From SIG588 sp045533175 (GTDB taxonomy: Bacteria > Bacillota > Clostridia > Oscillospirales > Acutalibacteraceae): a DNA stretch of 7,861 bases. The notes under the pieces are model-generated. The model did not search any database. It was not told the DNA's origin and saw only the letters and a list, made by a program, of their open reading frames with translations. Below, piece by piece: positions 1 to 5,290 of this stretch. The stretch is from positions 1-7,861 of the forward strand of contig JAZSHJ010000131.1 in assembly GCA_045533175.1 (NCBI GenBank). The letters are read 5' to 3'. The translations under genes were made by a program, and so were the position numbers. Each line of letters opens with the position of its first letter. Within the stretch, counting starts at the first letter, position 1.

Positions 1-583
1 AGATCTTGGTGGGGTTCAAGGACAAGCCCTGCTCCTTCGCCATCTTGATGGAAACGGGCACAAACTCCGACAAAAATTCGGAACAGCAAAACGGCCGCCC
101 GCAAATGCCGAGACCGCCGAGCATTTTCGCTTCGTCACGCACGCCGATCTGCCGCAGTTCAATGCGCAGATGGAACACGGATGCCAGATCCTTCACCAAC
201 TCACGGAAATCCACACGTCCGTCTGCGGTGAAGTAGAAAAGCAATTTGGTATTATCGAACGAGTATTCCGCATCCACCAGATTCATTTCCAACTTGTGCG
301 CTTCGATTCGCTCGCGGCACAACTGCATCGCGCGGCGGCGGCGTTCTTCGTTTTCCTGCAGTTGCTTTTTATCTTCGTCGCTTGCAAGGCGCACCACCGC
401 TTTCAACGGTTTGGTGACCGTTTCATCCTCTACGTTGCGATTCGGGATGGCAACCGTGCCGCATTCCAAACCGCGGGCGGTTTCCACCACCACCAGATCG
501 CCCACCGCAAGCGTGTGACCTGCGGGTTCAAAATAGTACGTTTTTCCTGCATCACGAAAACGTACCCCTACAATTTGTGTCAT
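1..583 (-). CDS. ricT: RicT/YaaT (PSP1 domain) regulator, 3' end cut by window edge
   Basis: The reading frame runs from the ATG at 583 to the window edge without a stop, giving 194 residues; the Bacillus protein is about 275, so roughly 80 C-terminal residues are missing. The start is supported by TAAGGAGA five bases upstream. Residues 156-171 hold the PSP1/RicT signature GGLGICGRPFCCSEFL, with Cys161, Cys166 and Cys167. From family knowledge, RicT joins RicA (YmcA) and RicF (YlbF) in a cytoplasmic complex that carries [4Fe-4S] clusters and directs RNase Y processing of mRNAs; it also affects sporulation, competence and biofilm formation in Bacillus. These cysteines are presumably cluster ligands. 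It is the fourth gene of the queT-darA-holB-ricT operon, 23 bp after holB. The order darA-holB-ricT matches yaaQ-(yaaR)-holB-yaaT in Bacillus, without a yaaR gene here. Family assignment is firm; the molecular role in this organism is inferred. Confidence 0.93.
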   Translation of the reverse strand, partial: MTQIVGVRFRDAGKTYYFEPAGHTLAVGDLVVVETARGLECGTVAIPNRNVEDETVTKPLKAVVRLASDEDKKQLQENEERRRRAMQLCRERIEAHKLEMNLVDAEYSFDNTKLLFYFTADGRVDFRELVKDLASVFHLRIELRQIGVRDEAKMLGGLGICGRPFCCSEFLSEFVPVSIKMAKEQGLSLNPTKI

Positions 584-606
584 ACCATTCTCCTTACTGT
601 TTACAA

Positions 607-1596
607 TCAGTCGCGACCGGCCGCGGCACGCAACTCGGCACTCATCAAGGTAAGCAACAGCGTGTGGTTGATATTGCGGCGCCGCGTGTGTTGCAGACCG
701 CGTACCGCCTCGATCAACGCCGCCAATCTGGCGGGAGCCAACTGTTCGGAAAGGGTGACTGCCGCCGCCGAAAGCGGGCGGGTGCGCACCCCTTGTGCCG
801 CCGCAAGGGCGTCACGGAACAGCAACACCAAGACGGCAAGAACATCGTCGGTCAGCGTTTTGTCCTTTTGATCCAACGGTGCCAGCGCCGCTGTGAGCGT
901 CCATTCCCGCGGGGCGGGGATGGCAAGTGCAATCTCGGATGCCAGCGCCTGTACCTTAGACAGGCCGTCCCCTTCCATTGCGCCCAACACGCGGCCGAGG
1001 CACCCGTCATACAGCGCCAGCGCCTGCTTCAATTCCTCATCGGCCGCCGAAGGCAATCGGCTTTTCAGCCACGGGAGCGCTTCGGCTTCTGCCACACCGT
1101 GCAACGACACGGTGACGGTGCGGGACTGCACCGTGGGAAGCAACAACGAACGGTTTTCTGCCGTGAGCATAAACAACAAGCGCGCGGGCGGCTCTTCCAA
1201 AATCTTGAGCAACGCATTTTGCGCCTGATTGGTCATGCCGTCCGCACCGCAGAGGATCATCACCCGTCGCGGTGCTTCGTTGGGCAACACGTAGGCACGC
1301 TCACGCAGGTCGCGCACCGCATCAATATGAAACGAACGAGCCGCACCGTCGCCGCCGATCTCTTCAATATCGGGATGGCCGCCGCCCATCGCCTTGTGGC
1401 AGGCAGGACAACCACCGCAAGGGCGTTCTTCTGCACTTTCACACACCGCGGCCGCCGCCAACAGACGTGCCAAGGTGCGCCGTCCGCTGCCTGCCGGTCC
1501 TTCGATCAACAAGGCGTGCGGAAACTGCCCCCGTGCCGTGTAGGACGACAGCTGTGCTTTTACATCCTCGTTCCCGACGAAATCAAAAAAACGCAT
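607..1596 (-). CDS. holB: DNA polymerase III clamp-loader subunit delta-prime
   Basis: The 329-residue product has the usual delta-prime length and layout. It begins with the FxDFVGNEDV-type motif and PHALLIEGPAGSGRRT (P-loop at residues 33-41). A four-cysteine zinc module follows (Cys52, Cys60, Cys63, Cys66), then the AAA+ motif ALLKILEEPP at 128-137. Delta-prime is part of the clamp loader that places the sliding clamp on DNA at the replication fork, and usually acts as a non-hydrolysing stator. Two positions depart from the common pattern: the P-loop Lys is Arg39 (GSGRRT), and the SRC arginine-finger motif reads Ser158-Arg159-Thr160. The arginine is therefore kept and the Cys is lost. Both fit a subunit that does not hydrolyse ATP. 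Its ATG overlaps the darA stop by one base (TAATG), which suggests translational coupling. A distant DnaX paralogue is less likely given the length, the degenerate P-loop and the darA/ricT neighbours. Confidence 0.94.
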   Translation of the reverse strand: MRFFDFVGNEDVKAQLSSYTARGQFPHALLIEGPAGSGRRTLARLLAAAAVCESAEERPCGGCPACHKAMGGGHPDIEEIGGDGAARSFHIDAVRDLRERAYVLPNEAPRRVMILCGADGMTNQAQNALLKILEEPPARLLFMLTAENRSLLLPTVQSRTVTVSLHGVAEAEALPWLKSRLPSAADEELKQALALYDGCLGRVLGAMEGDGLSKVQALASEIALAIPAPREWTLTAALAPLDQKDKTLTDDVLAVLVLLFRDALAAAQGVRTRPLSAAAVTLSEQLAPARLAALIEAVRGLQHTRRRNINHTLLLTLMSAELRAAAGRD

Positions 1597-1916
1597 TACA
1601 GCTTTTCAAACCGTTCGACATCCATCACAAAGATGGTGGCGCCGCCCACCGTAACTTCCACGGGGAACGCCGACGCGTGAAGCGAACCGTAAGCCGAACC
1701 CGATACCAACTGGGTGCGACGCTTGGAATGCTTACCCACCAGTTCAATGACTTCGTCCACTTTTTCTTCTTCCGTACCGATAAGGAAGGTGGTGTTGCCC
1801 GCCTTTAAGAAGCCGCCGGTGGTTGCCAGTTTGGTGGCAAAAAAGCCCGCATCCATCACCGCGTCTGCCACACGGCCGGCATCGTCCTTGTTCACGATCG
1901 CCATAATAAGTTTCAT
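1596..1916 (-). CDS. darA: DarA/PstA, cyclic-di-AMP-binding PII-like protein
   Basis: The 106-residue product matches the DarA (YaaQ, also called PstA) family over its whole length. It opens with MKLIMAIVNKDDA, carries the signature ATKLATTGGFLKAGNTTFL at residues 27-45, and ends with the VEVTVGGATIFVMDVERF strand. Positions known to line the c-di-AMP pocket in PstA structures are present: Thr28, Gly35, Phe36, Leu37, Asn41 and Gly47. The residues usually Asn and Arg at 24 and 26 are Gly24 and Phe26 here, so ligand contacts may differ. DarA is a cytoplasmic trimer that senses c-di-AMP; its downstream target is not settled. An AAGGGGG ribosome binding site lies 7-8 bases before the ATG and overlaps the queT stop codon. 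The stop overlaps the holB start, so production of QueT, DarA and HolB is probably linked. Confidence 0.95.
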   Translation of the reverse strand: MKLIMAIVNKDDAGRVADAVMDAGFFATKLATTGGFLKAGNTTFLIGTEEEKVDEVIELVGKHSKRRTQLVSGSAYGSLHASAFPVEVTVGGATIFVMDVERFEKL

Positions 1917-1928
1917 AAAGGTACCCCC

Positions 1929-2435
1929 TTATTTGATTTGCTTATTTATACGCTTGACGGCACTCGCCAAAAGCAAGCCTCCGCCAAAGCACGCCACCGT
2001 CTGCCCTGCCGCAATCTGCGCGGCATACAGCCAGAACAGCGCGGGCTGTCCGCCCGCCAACGCGATCTCGGCTCCGATGACCACCGCGTTGAACAATACG
2101 GGCGGCAAGAGGGACAAAAGCGGCAAGTCGCACACCGTCACCCCACGCAACGCACGCGTCATCCATGCGGCCGCCAAGGTGGTAAGTGTGCCGAACAGCC
2201 AATCCCACGCACCCACGGCACCGCCCGCCAAAAGATTCGCAATAAGACAGCCGACCGTAAGGCCGGGAATGGCGGCGGGAGTGAATATCGGCAACACCGT
2301 GAGCGCTTCCGCCACCCGCACCTGCAACGCACCGTAACTGATAGGCGCCAACAGCAAGCACAAGGCGGCGTACATTCCGCCGATCAATCCCGCTTCGGTC
2401 AAGAACCGCAACGAACGCGACTTTGTTTTTTTCAT
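1929..2435 (-). CDS. queT: QueT-family ECF transporter substrate-binding (S) component, probably for queuosine precursors
   Basis: The 168-residue product is a small, very hydrophobic membrane protein with about five or six predicted membrane segments and positively charged ends (MKKTKSRSLR; KRINKQIK). It carries the QueT (PF06177) pattern: PISYGALQVRVAEALTVLP at residues 31-49, then a GLTVGCLIANLLAGG segment and an acidic residue in WDWLFGTLTT (Asp78). QueT proteins are the S component of energy-coupling-factor transporters. They are thought to import queuosine precursors such as preQ1 or queuine for tRNA wobble modification, working with shared EcfA/EcfT subunits that are not in this window. 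The ATG at 2435 has GGGAGG eight bases upstream. The gene leads the operon and has a strong promoter and a candidate preQ1 riboswitch in its leader, which independently supports the substrate assignment. The substrate itself is inferred, not shown. Confidence 0.87.
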   Translation of the reverse strand: MKKTKSRSLRFLTEAGLIGGMYAALCLLLAPISYGALQVRVAEALTVLPIFTPAAIPGLTVGCLIANLLAGGAVGAWDWLFGTLTTLAAAWMTRALRGVTVCDLPLLSLLPPVLFNAVVIGAEIALAGGQPALFWLYAAQIAAGQTVACFGGGLLLASAVKRINKQIK

Positions 2436-2443
2436 ATTCGGTT

Positions 2444-2487
2444 CCTCCCGTAGTTTTGTTTAAGGTCAGGATGGTTTCGAACTGACC
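2444..2487 (-). promoter_or_regulatory. Candidate class I preQ1 riboswitch in the queT leader
   Basis: Read on the minus strand, a 6-bp stem GGTCAG/CTGACC (2487-2482 with 2469-2464) encloses a 12-base loop TTCGAAACCATC. It is followed directly by an A-rich tail TTAAACAAAACTA (2463-2451) and then CGGGAGG (2450-2444), the queT ribosome binding site. This hairpin, 12-base loop and A-rich tail ending at the binding site is the architecture of preQ1-I aptamers that act on translation. The loop begins with U and ends with C, as at the ligand-contacting positions. The second helix is less clear: loop TTCG could pair with CGGG of the ribosome binding site through two Watson-Crick and two G-U pairs. 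The position before queT strengthens the call. The pseudoknot is inferred. Confidence 0.62.
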
Positions 2488-2489
2488 GC

Positions 2490-2503
2490 AGAAGAATACT
2501 TCT
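2490..2503 (-). other. Small hairpin at the start of the queT leader
   Basis: Just downstream of the predicted transcript start and upstream of the riboswitch stem, the minus strand can fold AGAAG-TATT-CTTCT, a 5-bp stem with a 4-base loop. It may be a 5' stabilising hairpin for the transcript. It is short and AT-rich, so it may equally be chance. Confidence 0.3.
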
Positions 2504-2511
2504 ACACGATA

Positions 2512-2540
2512 ATGATACACTTTGCAAGGGAATTTGTCAA
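2512..2540 (-). promoter_or_regulatory. Sigma-A-type promoter of the queT-darA-holB-ricT operon
   Basis: On the minus strand, a perfect -35 box TTGACA (2540-2535) is followed by a 17-base spacer and a -10 box TATCAT (2517-2512, one mismatch to TATAAT). Transcription would start near 2505, giving a leader of about 70 bases that contains the candidate riboswitch. No other good promoter is evident inside the operon. Confidence 0.85.
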
Positions 2541-2549
2541 GGTTTCCTC

Positions 2550-2578
2550 TTTCCTTTTATGTGTATTTATGGTAATAT
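2550..2578 (+). promoter_or_regulatory. Possible weak promoter for the DUF45 metalloprotease gene
   Basis: A TAATAT -10 box lies at 2573-2578, about 33 bases before the chosen GTG start. The best-placed -35 sequence, TTTCCT at 2550-2555 with a 17-base spacer, is poor. The site is back-to-back with the queT promoter, the -35 regions being only about 10 bases apart, so the two could compete. Confidence 0.4.
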
Positions 2579-2610
2579 ATACACAGCAATAAACCAAAGG
2601 GGTGACACTT

Positions 2611-3123
2611 GTGCGGGAATACCGATTGATACGTTCCAAACGACGCACCGTGGCGTTGGAGATCCGCCCCGACGGTGCGTTGTGGGTGCGCGCCCCGCGT
2701 TGGGTGCCACGGGCGCTGATCGAACGGGAGATCGTCGCACGCGAAGAGTGGATCGCCCGCCGCATCGCTGCCCTGCCGCCGCCGACACCCGCCCCGAGCG
2801 AAACGGACTTGGCCGCCATGCGCGCCGCCGCGGCAGACTATATCCCCGCCCGTGTGGCACACTTCGCCGCCGTGATGGGTGTGACACCCACAGCGGTCAA
2901 GATCAACGCCGCAAAAAAGCGGTTCGGCAGTTGTTCCTCCAAAGGATCGCTCAACTTTTCCTGCCGCGTGATGGAGCATCCACCCGAAGCGATCGACTAC
3001 GTGGTGGTACACGAGTTGGCACACCTCATCCACATGAATCACAGCGCCGCCTTTTACGACTGCGTGGCCGCGGTGCTGCCCGACTACAAACGACGCGTTG
3101 CTCTTTTAAAAAACAAGGGGTAG
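2611..3123 (+). CDS. YgjP/DUF45-type M48-like zinc metallopeptidase
   Basis: The 170-residue product has the compact YgjP-like (DUF45, SprT-related) layout. A beta-rich N-terminal part (REYRLIRSKRRTVALEIRPD) is followed by a helical linker, then the family motif RFGSCSSKGSLNFSCR at 104-119. The zinc site HELAHLIHMNHSAAFY follows: His134 and His138 of HExxH are ligands, Glu135 is the catalytic base, and His144 is the third ligand. No signal peptide or membrane segment is seen, so it should be cytoplasmic. The substrate is unknown for this family. I chose GTG at 2611 because AAAGGGG sits eight bases before it. An in-frame GTG at 2602 would overlap that binding site and is less likely. The gene is divergent from queT and has no clear terminator behind it, so some transcripts may continue into the next gene. 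Confidence 0.9.
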   Translation: MREYRLIRSKRRTVALEIRPDGALWVRAPRWVPRALIEREIVAREEWIARRIAALPPPTPAPSETDLAAMRAAAADYIPARVAHFAAVMGVTPTAVKINAAKKRFGSCSSKGSLNFSCRVMEHPPEAIDYVVVHELAHLIHMNHSAAFYDCVAAVLPDYKRRVALLKNKG

Positions 3124-3143
3124 GTTTTGGGTTGATGTTTTTC

Positions 3144-3172
3144 TTGCAATCGCGAAATTTTTTGGATATAAT
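3144..3172 (+). promoter_or_regulatory. Sigma-A-type promoter of the TtcA-like gene
   Basis: TTGCAA (3144-3149) and a perfect TATAAT (3167-3172) are separated by 17 bases, the ideal spacing. Transcription should start near 3179, shortly before the AGGAGG ribosome binding site and the ATG at 3203. The element lies in the 79-base gap after the metalloprotease gene, so the TtcA-like gene and the lipoprotein gene behind it form their own unit. Confidence 0.85.
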
Positions 3173-3202
3173 TGAGTAAACAAACCGCAAAGGAGGGGCA
3201 GC

Positions 3203-3922
3203 ATGGCAAAGAAGCAAGAGTTACTGGGGCTTATGCGCGCGGCGGTGGACCGTTACGCCATGTTGCAAAACGGCGATCACGTAGCTGTCGGTGTGTCGGG
3301 CGGGAAAGACAGCCTGGCTCTGCTGGCTCTGCTCTCGGAATTTCGCCGTTTCTCCCCCGTGCCGTTCACCCTCACCGCCATCACATTGGATCCCGGCTTC
3401 GGCGGGGAGAAAACGGATTTTTCGGCGGTGGCGGCTTGGTGTGATGCGGCAAACGTACCGTATATTCTTAAACGCACCCGTCTGGCGGATGCGGCCATGG
3501 AAGAAGCGGCAGGCAAACCGCCTTGCTCGCTGTGTGCTAAAATGCGGCGCGGGGTGTTGCACCGCACCGCGGTGGAAGCGGGTTGTAACGTGGTGGCGTT
3601 GGGGCATCACAAAGACGACGCGGCCGAAACGGTGTTGATGAATTTGTTGGAGGGCAGTCGGTTTGCCTGTTTTGCCCCCGTGACCGAATTGGATCGCCGC
3701 GGGTTACGATTGATTCGCCCGTTGATTTTCGCAAACGAACGGGACGTAGCCGCCTTTGCCGTGGCAGAAAACTTGCCTGTTGTGCCTTCGCGCTGTCCTG
3801 TGGACGGCCACACTCACCGCCAAAAAGCCAAAGATCTGGTGGCTGTCCTGTCGGAGGAACACGGGGACGTTACCGAAAAAATACTACACGCGCTCACGAC
3901 CGATCACATTGACCGTTGGTAA
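3203..3922 (+). CDS. TtcA-like PP-loop tRNA thiolation enzyme
   Basis: The 239-residue protein is an adenine-nucleotide alpha-hydrolase (PP-loop ATPase) of the TtcA/TilS superfamily. The ATP-binding signature is VSGGKDS, with SGGKDS at 32-37. The TtcA-type cysteine pair PCSLC (Cys108, Cys111) is followed by KMRRG, then GHHKDDAAET at 134-143. A third conserved cysteine, Cys198, lies in PSRCPVDGHTHRQK. TtcA-group enzymes bind an iron-sulfur cluster through three cysteines and insert sulfur into a tRNA base (2-thiocytidine in enterobacteria). Bacillota homologues share the motifs, but their target base is usually not established. TilS is unlikely because the CxxC pair is present and the C-terminal TilS domains are missing. 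The start is well supported by an AAAGGAGG site and a strong promoter. A gap of 13 bases separates it from the downstream lipoprotein gene. Confidence 0.88.
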   Translation: MAKKQELLGLMRAAVDRYAMLQNGDHVAVGVSGGKDSLALLALLSEFRRFSPVPFTLTAITLDPGFGGEKTDFSAVAAWCDAANVPYILKRTRLADAAMEEAAGKPPCSLCAKMRRGVLHRTAVEAGCNVVALGHHKDDAAETVLMNLLEGSRFACFAPVTELDRRGLRLIRPLIFANERDVAAFAVAENLPVVPSRCPVDGHTHRQKAKDLVAVLSEEHGDVTEKILHALTTDHIDRW

Positions 3923-3935
3923 AAGGAGTCTTATT

Positions 3936-4820
3936 ATGAAACGTTGGTTTGCTTTCTTCTGCGCGCTGTGTTTGCTTTTGCCGTTTTGCGGGTGCAAAAA
4001 GCAGGAAACGCCGCCCCCTGCTGTGACCGCCCTGCCCGTAACGGGCGATGTGGAAATCGCGGTGTTATCGCTCGGCAAAGCGGACGCCATTGTGATTACC
4101 ACCGCCAACAAAACGGTGGTGATCGACGCGGGCGAAATTGACGACGGTGGCAAGGTGTTGAACTACCTGAACGAAAAGGGGCGCAGCGTGATCGACTGCC
4201 TCATTATCACCCACTACGACCGTGACCACGTGGGCGGTGCCGACCGTTTGCTCAACTTTTCCGAAGTGAAACAGGTCATCCGCCCCGCGTATGACGGGGT
4301 GCGGGATGAATACACCACCTTCCTCAATTCGGCGAGCGAGCTGGAGATTCCCGACACCGCGTTACCCACGGGCAGCGAAGATTTTACGCTCACGGTGGAC
4401 GACCTGCACCTTACCATAAACTCCCCCCTCAAAGCAACTTACGTCAACACCGAAGGGGTTCAGCAGGATAACAACTTCTCGTTGGTGATAAAGGCGCAAC
4501 ACGGAGTCAAGACGTTCCTGTTTGCGGGCGATGCCGAGGACGAGCGCTTGGCCGAACTCATCACGAGCGAAACGAATTGGCAAGCAGATTTTTTGAAGAT
4601 TCCCTATCACGGCAATTTCACCGAACTGTCCGCCGCGTTCTTCCAGCGTGTGAAGCCTTTGCATGCGGTGGCCTGCGATTCCGACAAAAACCCCACGGCA
4701 ACCGAAACCGTCGCGGCATTGACGATGCTCGGATGCAAAACGTACAGCACGCGAAACGGTACGGTGGTGTGCAAAAGCAACGGTGCCGCCCTTGCGGTGA
4801 CACAGTTGCCGAAAGACTGA
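3936..4820 (+). CDS. Predicted lipoprotein with a ComEC-like metallo-beta-lactamase fold
   Basis: I start this 294-residue protein at the ATG at 3936, which has AAAGGAG upstream (overlapping the end of the preceding gene). The frame is open further upstream, but that part lies inside the TtcA-like gene. Residues 1-19 form a signal peptide (MKRW, then a hydrophobic run) ending in a lipobox-like PFCGC. Cys20 would be lipidated, followed by a charged and Pro-rich linker. The rest is a metallo-beta-lactamase domain: VIDAG (Asp64), the metal motif THYDRDHVGG (His93, Asp95, Asp97, His98), FAGDAED (Asp199) and PYHGN (His225). This resembles the C-terminal hydrolase domain of ComEC as a stand-alone extracytoplasmic protein. 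Asp95 replaces the second His of the classic HxHxDH motif. A nuclease or phosphodiesterase activity is possible; the substrate is unknown. It shares a transcript with the TtcA-like gene, and a terminator lies 72 bases after the stop. Confidence 0.87.
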   Translation: MKRWFAFFCALCLLLPFCGCKKQETPPPAVTALPVTGDVEIAVLSLGKADAIVITTANKTVVIDAGEIDDGGKVLNYLNEKGRSVIDCLIITHYDRDHVGGADRLLNFSEVKQVIRPAYDGVRDEYTTFLNSASELEIPDTALPTGSEDFTLTVDDLHLTINSPLKATYVNTEGVQQDNNFSLVIKAQHGVKTFLFAGDAEDERLAELITSETNWQADFLKIPYHGNFTELSAAFFQRVKPLHAVACDSDKNPTATETVAALTMLGCKTYSTRNGTVVCKSNGAALAVTQLPKD

Positions 4821-4892
4821 CGCGACCAAACGGGCGAAGCCAATTATATTGCGAACGAACGCGGCGTGGGATGCCGATGGAATGAATAACAC

Positions 4893-4936
4893 AAAACCGT
4901 ATGGAGTATGTTAATTCCATACGGTTTTATTTTTTG
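4893..4936 (+). terminator. Strong intrinsic terminator after the lipoprotein gene
   Basis: A perfect 13-bp stem AAAACCGTATGGA / TCCATACGGTTTT (4893-4905 with 4916-4928) has a 10-base loop and runs into a T-rich tail (TTTTATTTTTTG). It should end the ttcA-like/lipoprotein transcript. The A-rich left edge could let it work weakly from the other side. The 72 bases between the lipoprotein stop and this hairpin show nothing else, and I see no clear promoter between the terminator and 4999. Confidence 0.92.
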
Positions 4937-4998
4937 CCGCATTTTTGGTGCGGTCATGCGGAACGGGGAAACATACGTCCCGCGAAAGGAGAAAAATT

Positions 4999-5264
4999 AT
5001 GATATTGCTTTTGCAAAGCCTTATTTGGTTGCCGGTCGGGATCGGCGTGTTTATCGTCGGCTTGAATTTCATGAGTGAAGCGCCGAAAAAAGCGCGAGCG
5101 AAGGTACGAAACGCATGCTCGGGCGCATCAGCAACAATCGGTTTTCGGGCGTGGGTATCGGAGCAGGCATCACCGCTTCCTCTGCCGCCACGGAGATGGT
5201 GATCGGTTTGGTGAACGCGGGTTACAGCATTGTAAACCCGATCGGCTCACAAAAAGAAAACTAA
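4999..5264 (+). pseudogene. Frameshifted, truncated relic of a Na/phosphate cotransporter (NptA/PF02690 type)
   Basis: An ATG at 4999 with a good AAAGGAG site opens a frame that reads VGIGVFIVGLNFMSE, the usual N-terminus of NptA-type Na+/Pi cotransporters. Around 5085-5100 the homology leaves this frame, which runs on as nonsense to a stop at 5202, and resumes in another frame. There it reads GTKRMLGRISNNRFSGVGIG, then AGITASSAATEMVIGLVNAG, ending at TAA 5262-5264. In intact relatives the segment after GITA reads roughly xIQSSSATTVMVIG, so a few codons also appear to be deleted here. Only about 85 of the roughly 550 codons remain, and most of the membrane domain and the PhoU-like tail are gone. 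This is gene decay rather than a single sequencing error. The intact version would have imported phosphate with sodium. I base the family call on remembered motifs, not on a search. Confidence 0.78.
5218..5240 (+). other. Imperfect hairpin inside the relic, upstream of the transporter gene
   Basis: CGGGTT-ACA / TGT-A-AACCCG can form a 9-bp stem with one bulged A and a GCAT loop. It ends 33 bases before the AGGAGG site of the transporter gene. No T-tract follows, so it is not an intrinsic terminator. It could be a leader structure of the transporter mRNA or chance pairing in decaying coding DNA. Confidence 0.35.
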
Positions 5265-5290
5265 CCGCACAACAGGAGGTATGTATCCGT

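Noticed and set aside
577..1680. Long plus-strand open frame (367 codons)
   Set aside because: It is antisense to holB, has no recognisable motif and an Arg/Gln/His-rich composition typical of a shadow frame in GC-rich coding DNA.
1938..2520. Long frames on both strands across queT and its leader
   Set aside because: The queT frame has clear family motifs, membrane segments and a good binding site. The others run through the riboswitch region and are Arg/Gly-rich.
2599..2608. GGGGTGACAC shared with the start region of mrnC (around 6966-6975)
   Set aside because: Two copies of a 10-base word in different contexts (a leader and a coding region) do not make a credible operator.
3756..3935. Upstream extension of the lipoprotein frame
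   Set aside because: It lies within the TtcA-like gene. The ATG at 3936 has a ribosome binding site and begins a proper signal peptide.
4362..4892. Minus-strand frame of 176 codons
   Set aside because: It is antisense to the MBL-fold lipoprotein and has no binding site or family motif.
4937..4998. Search for a promoter or riboswitch before the cotransporter relic
   Set aside because: Only a weak CCGCA/TGCGG hairpin and no convincing -35/-10 pair are visible, so no feature is called.
5075..5290. Upstream extension of the ArsB/SLC13-type transporter frame
   Set aside because: The added residues are highly charged and overlap the cotransporter relic. The AGGAGGT site points to the ATG at 5291.
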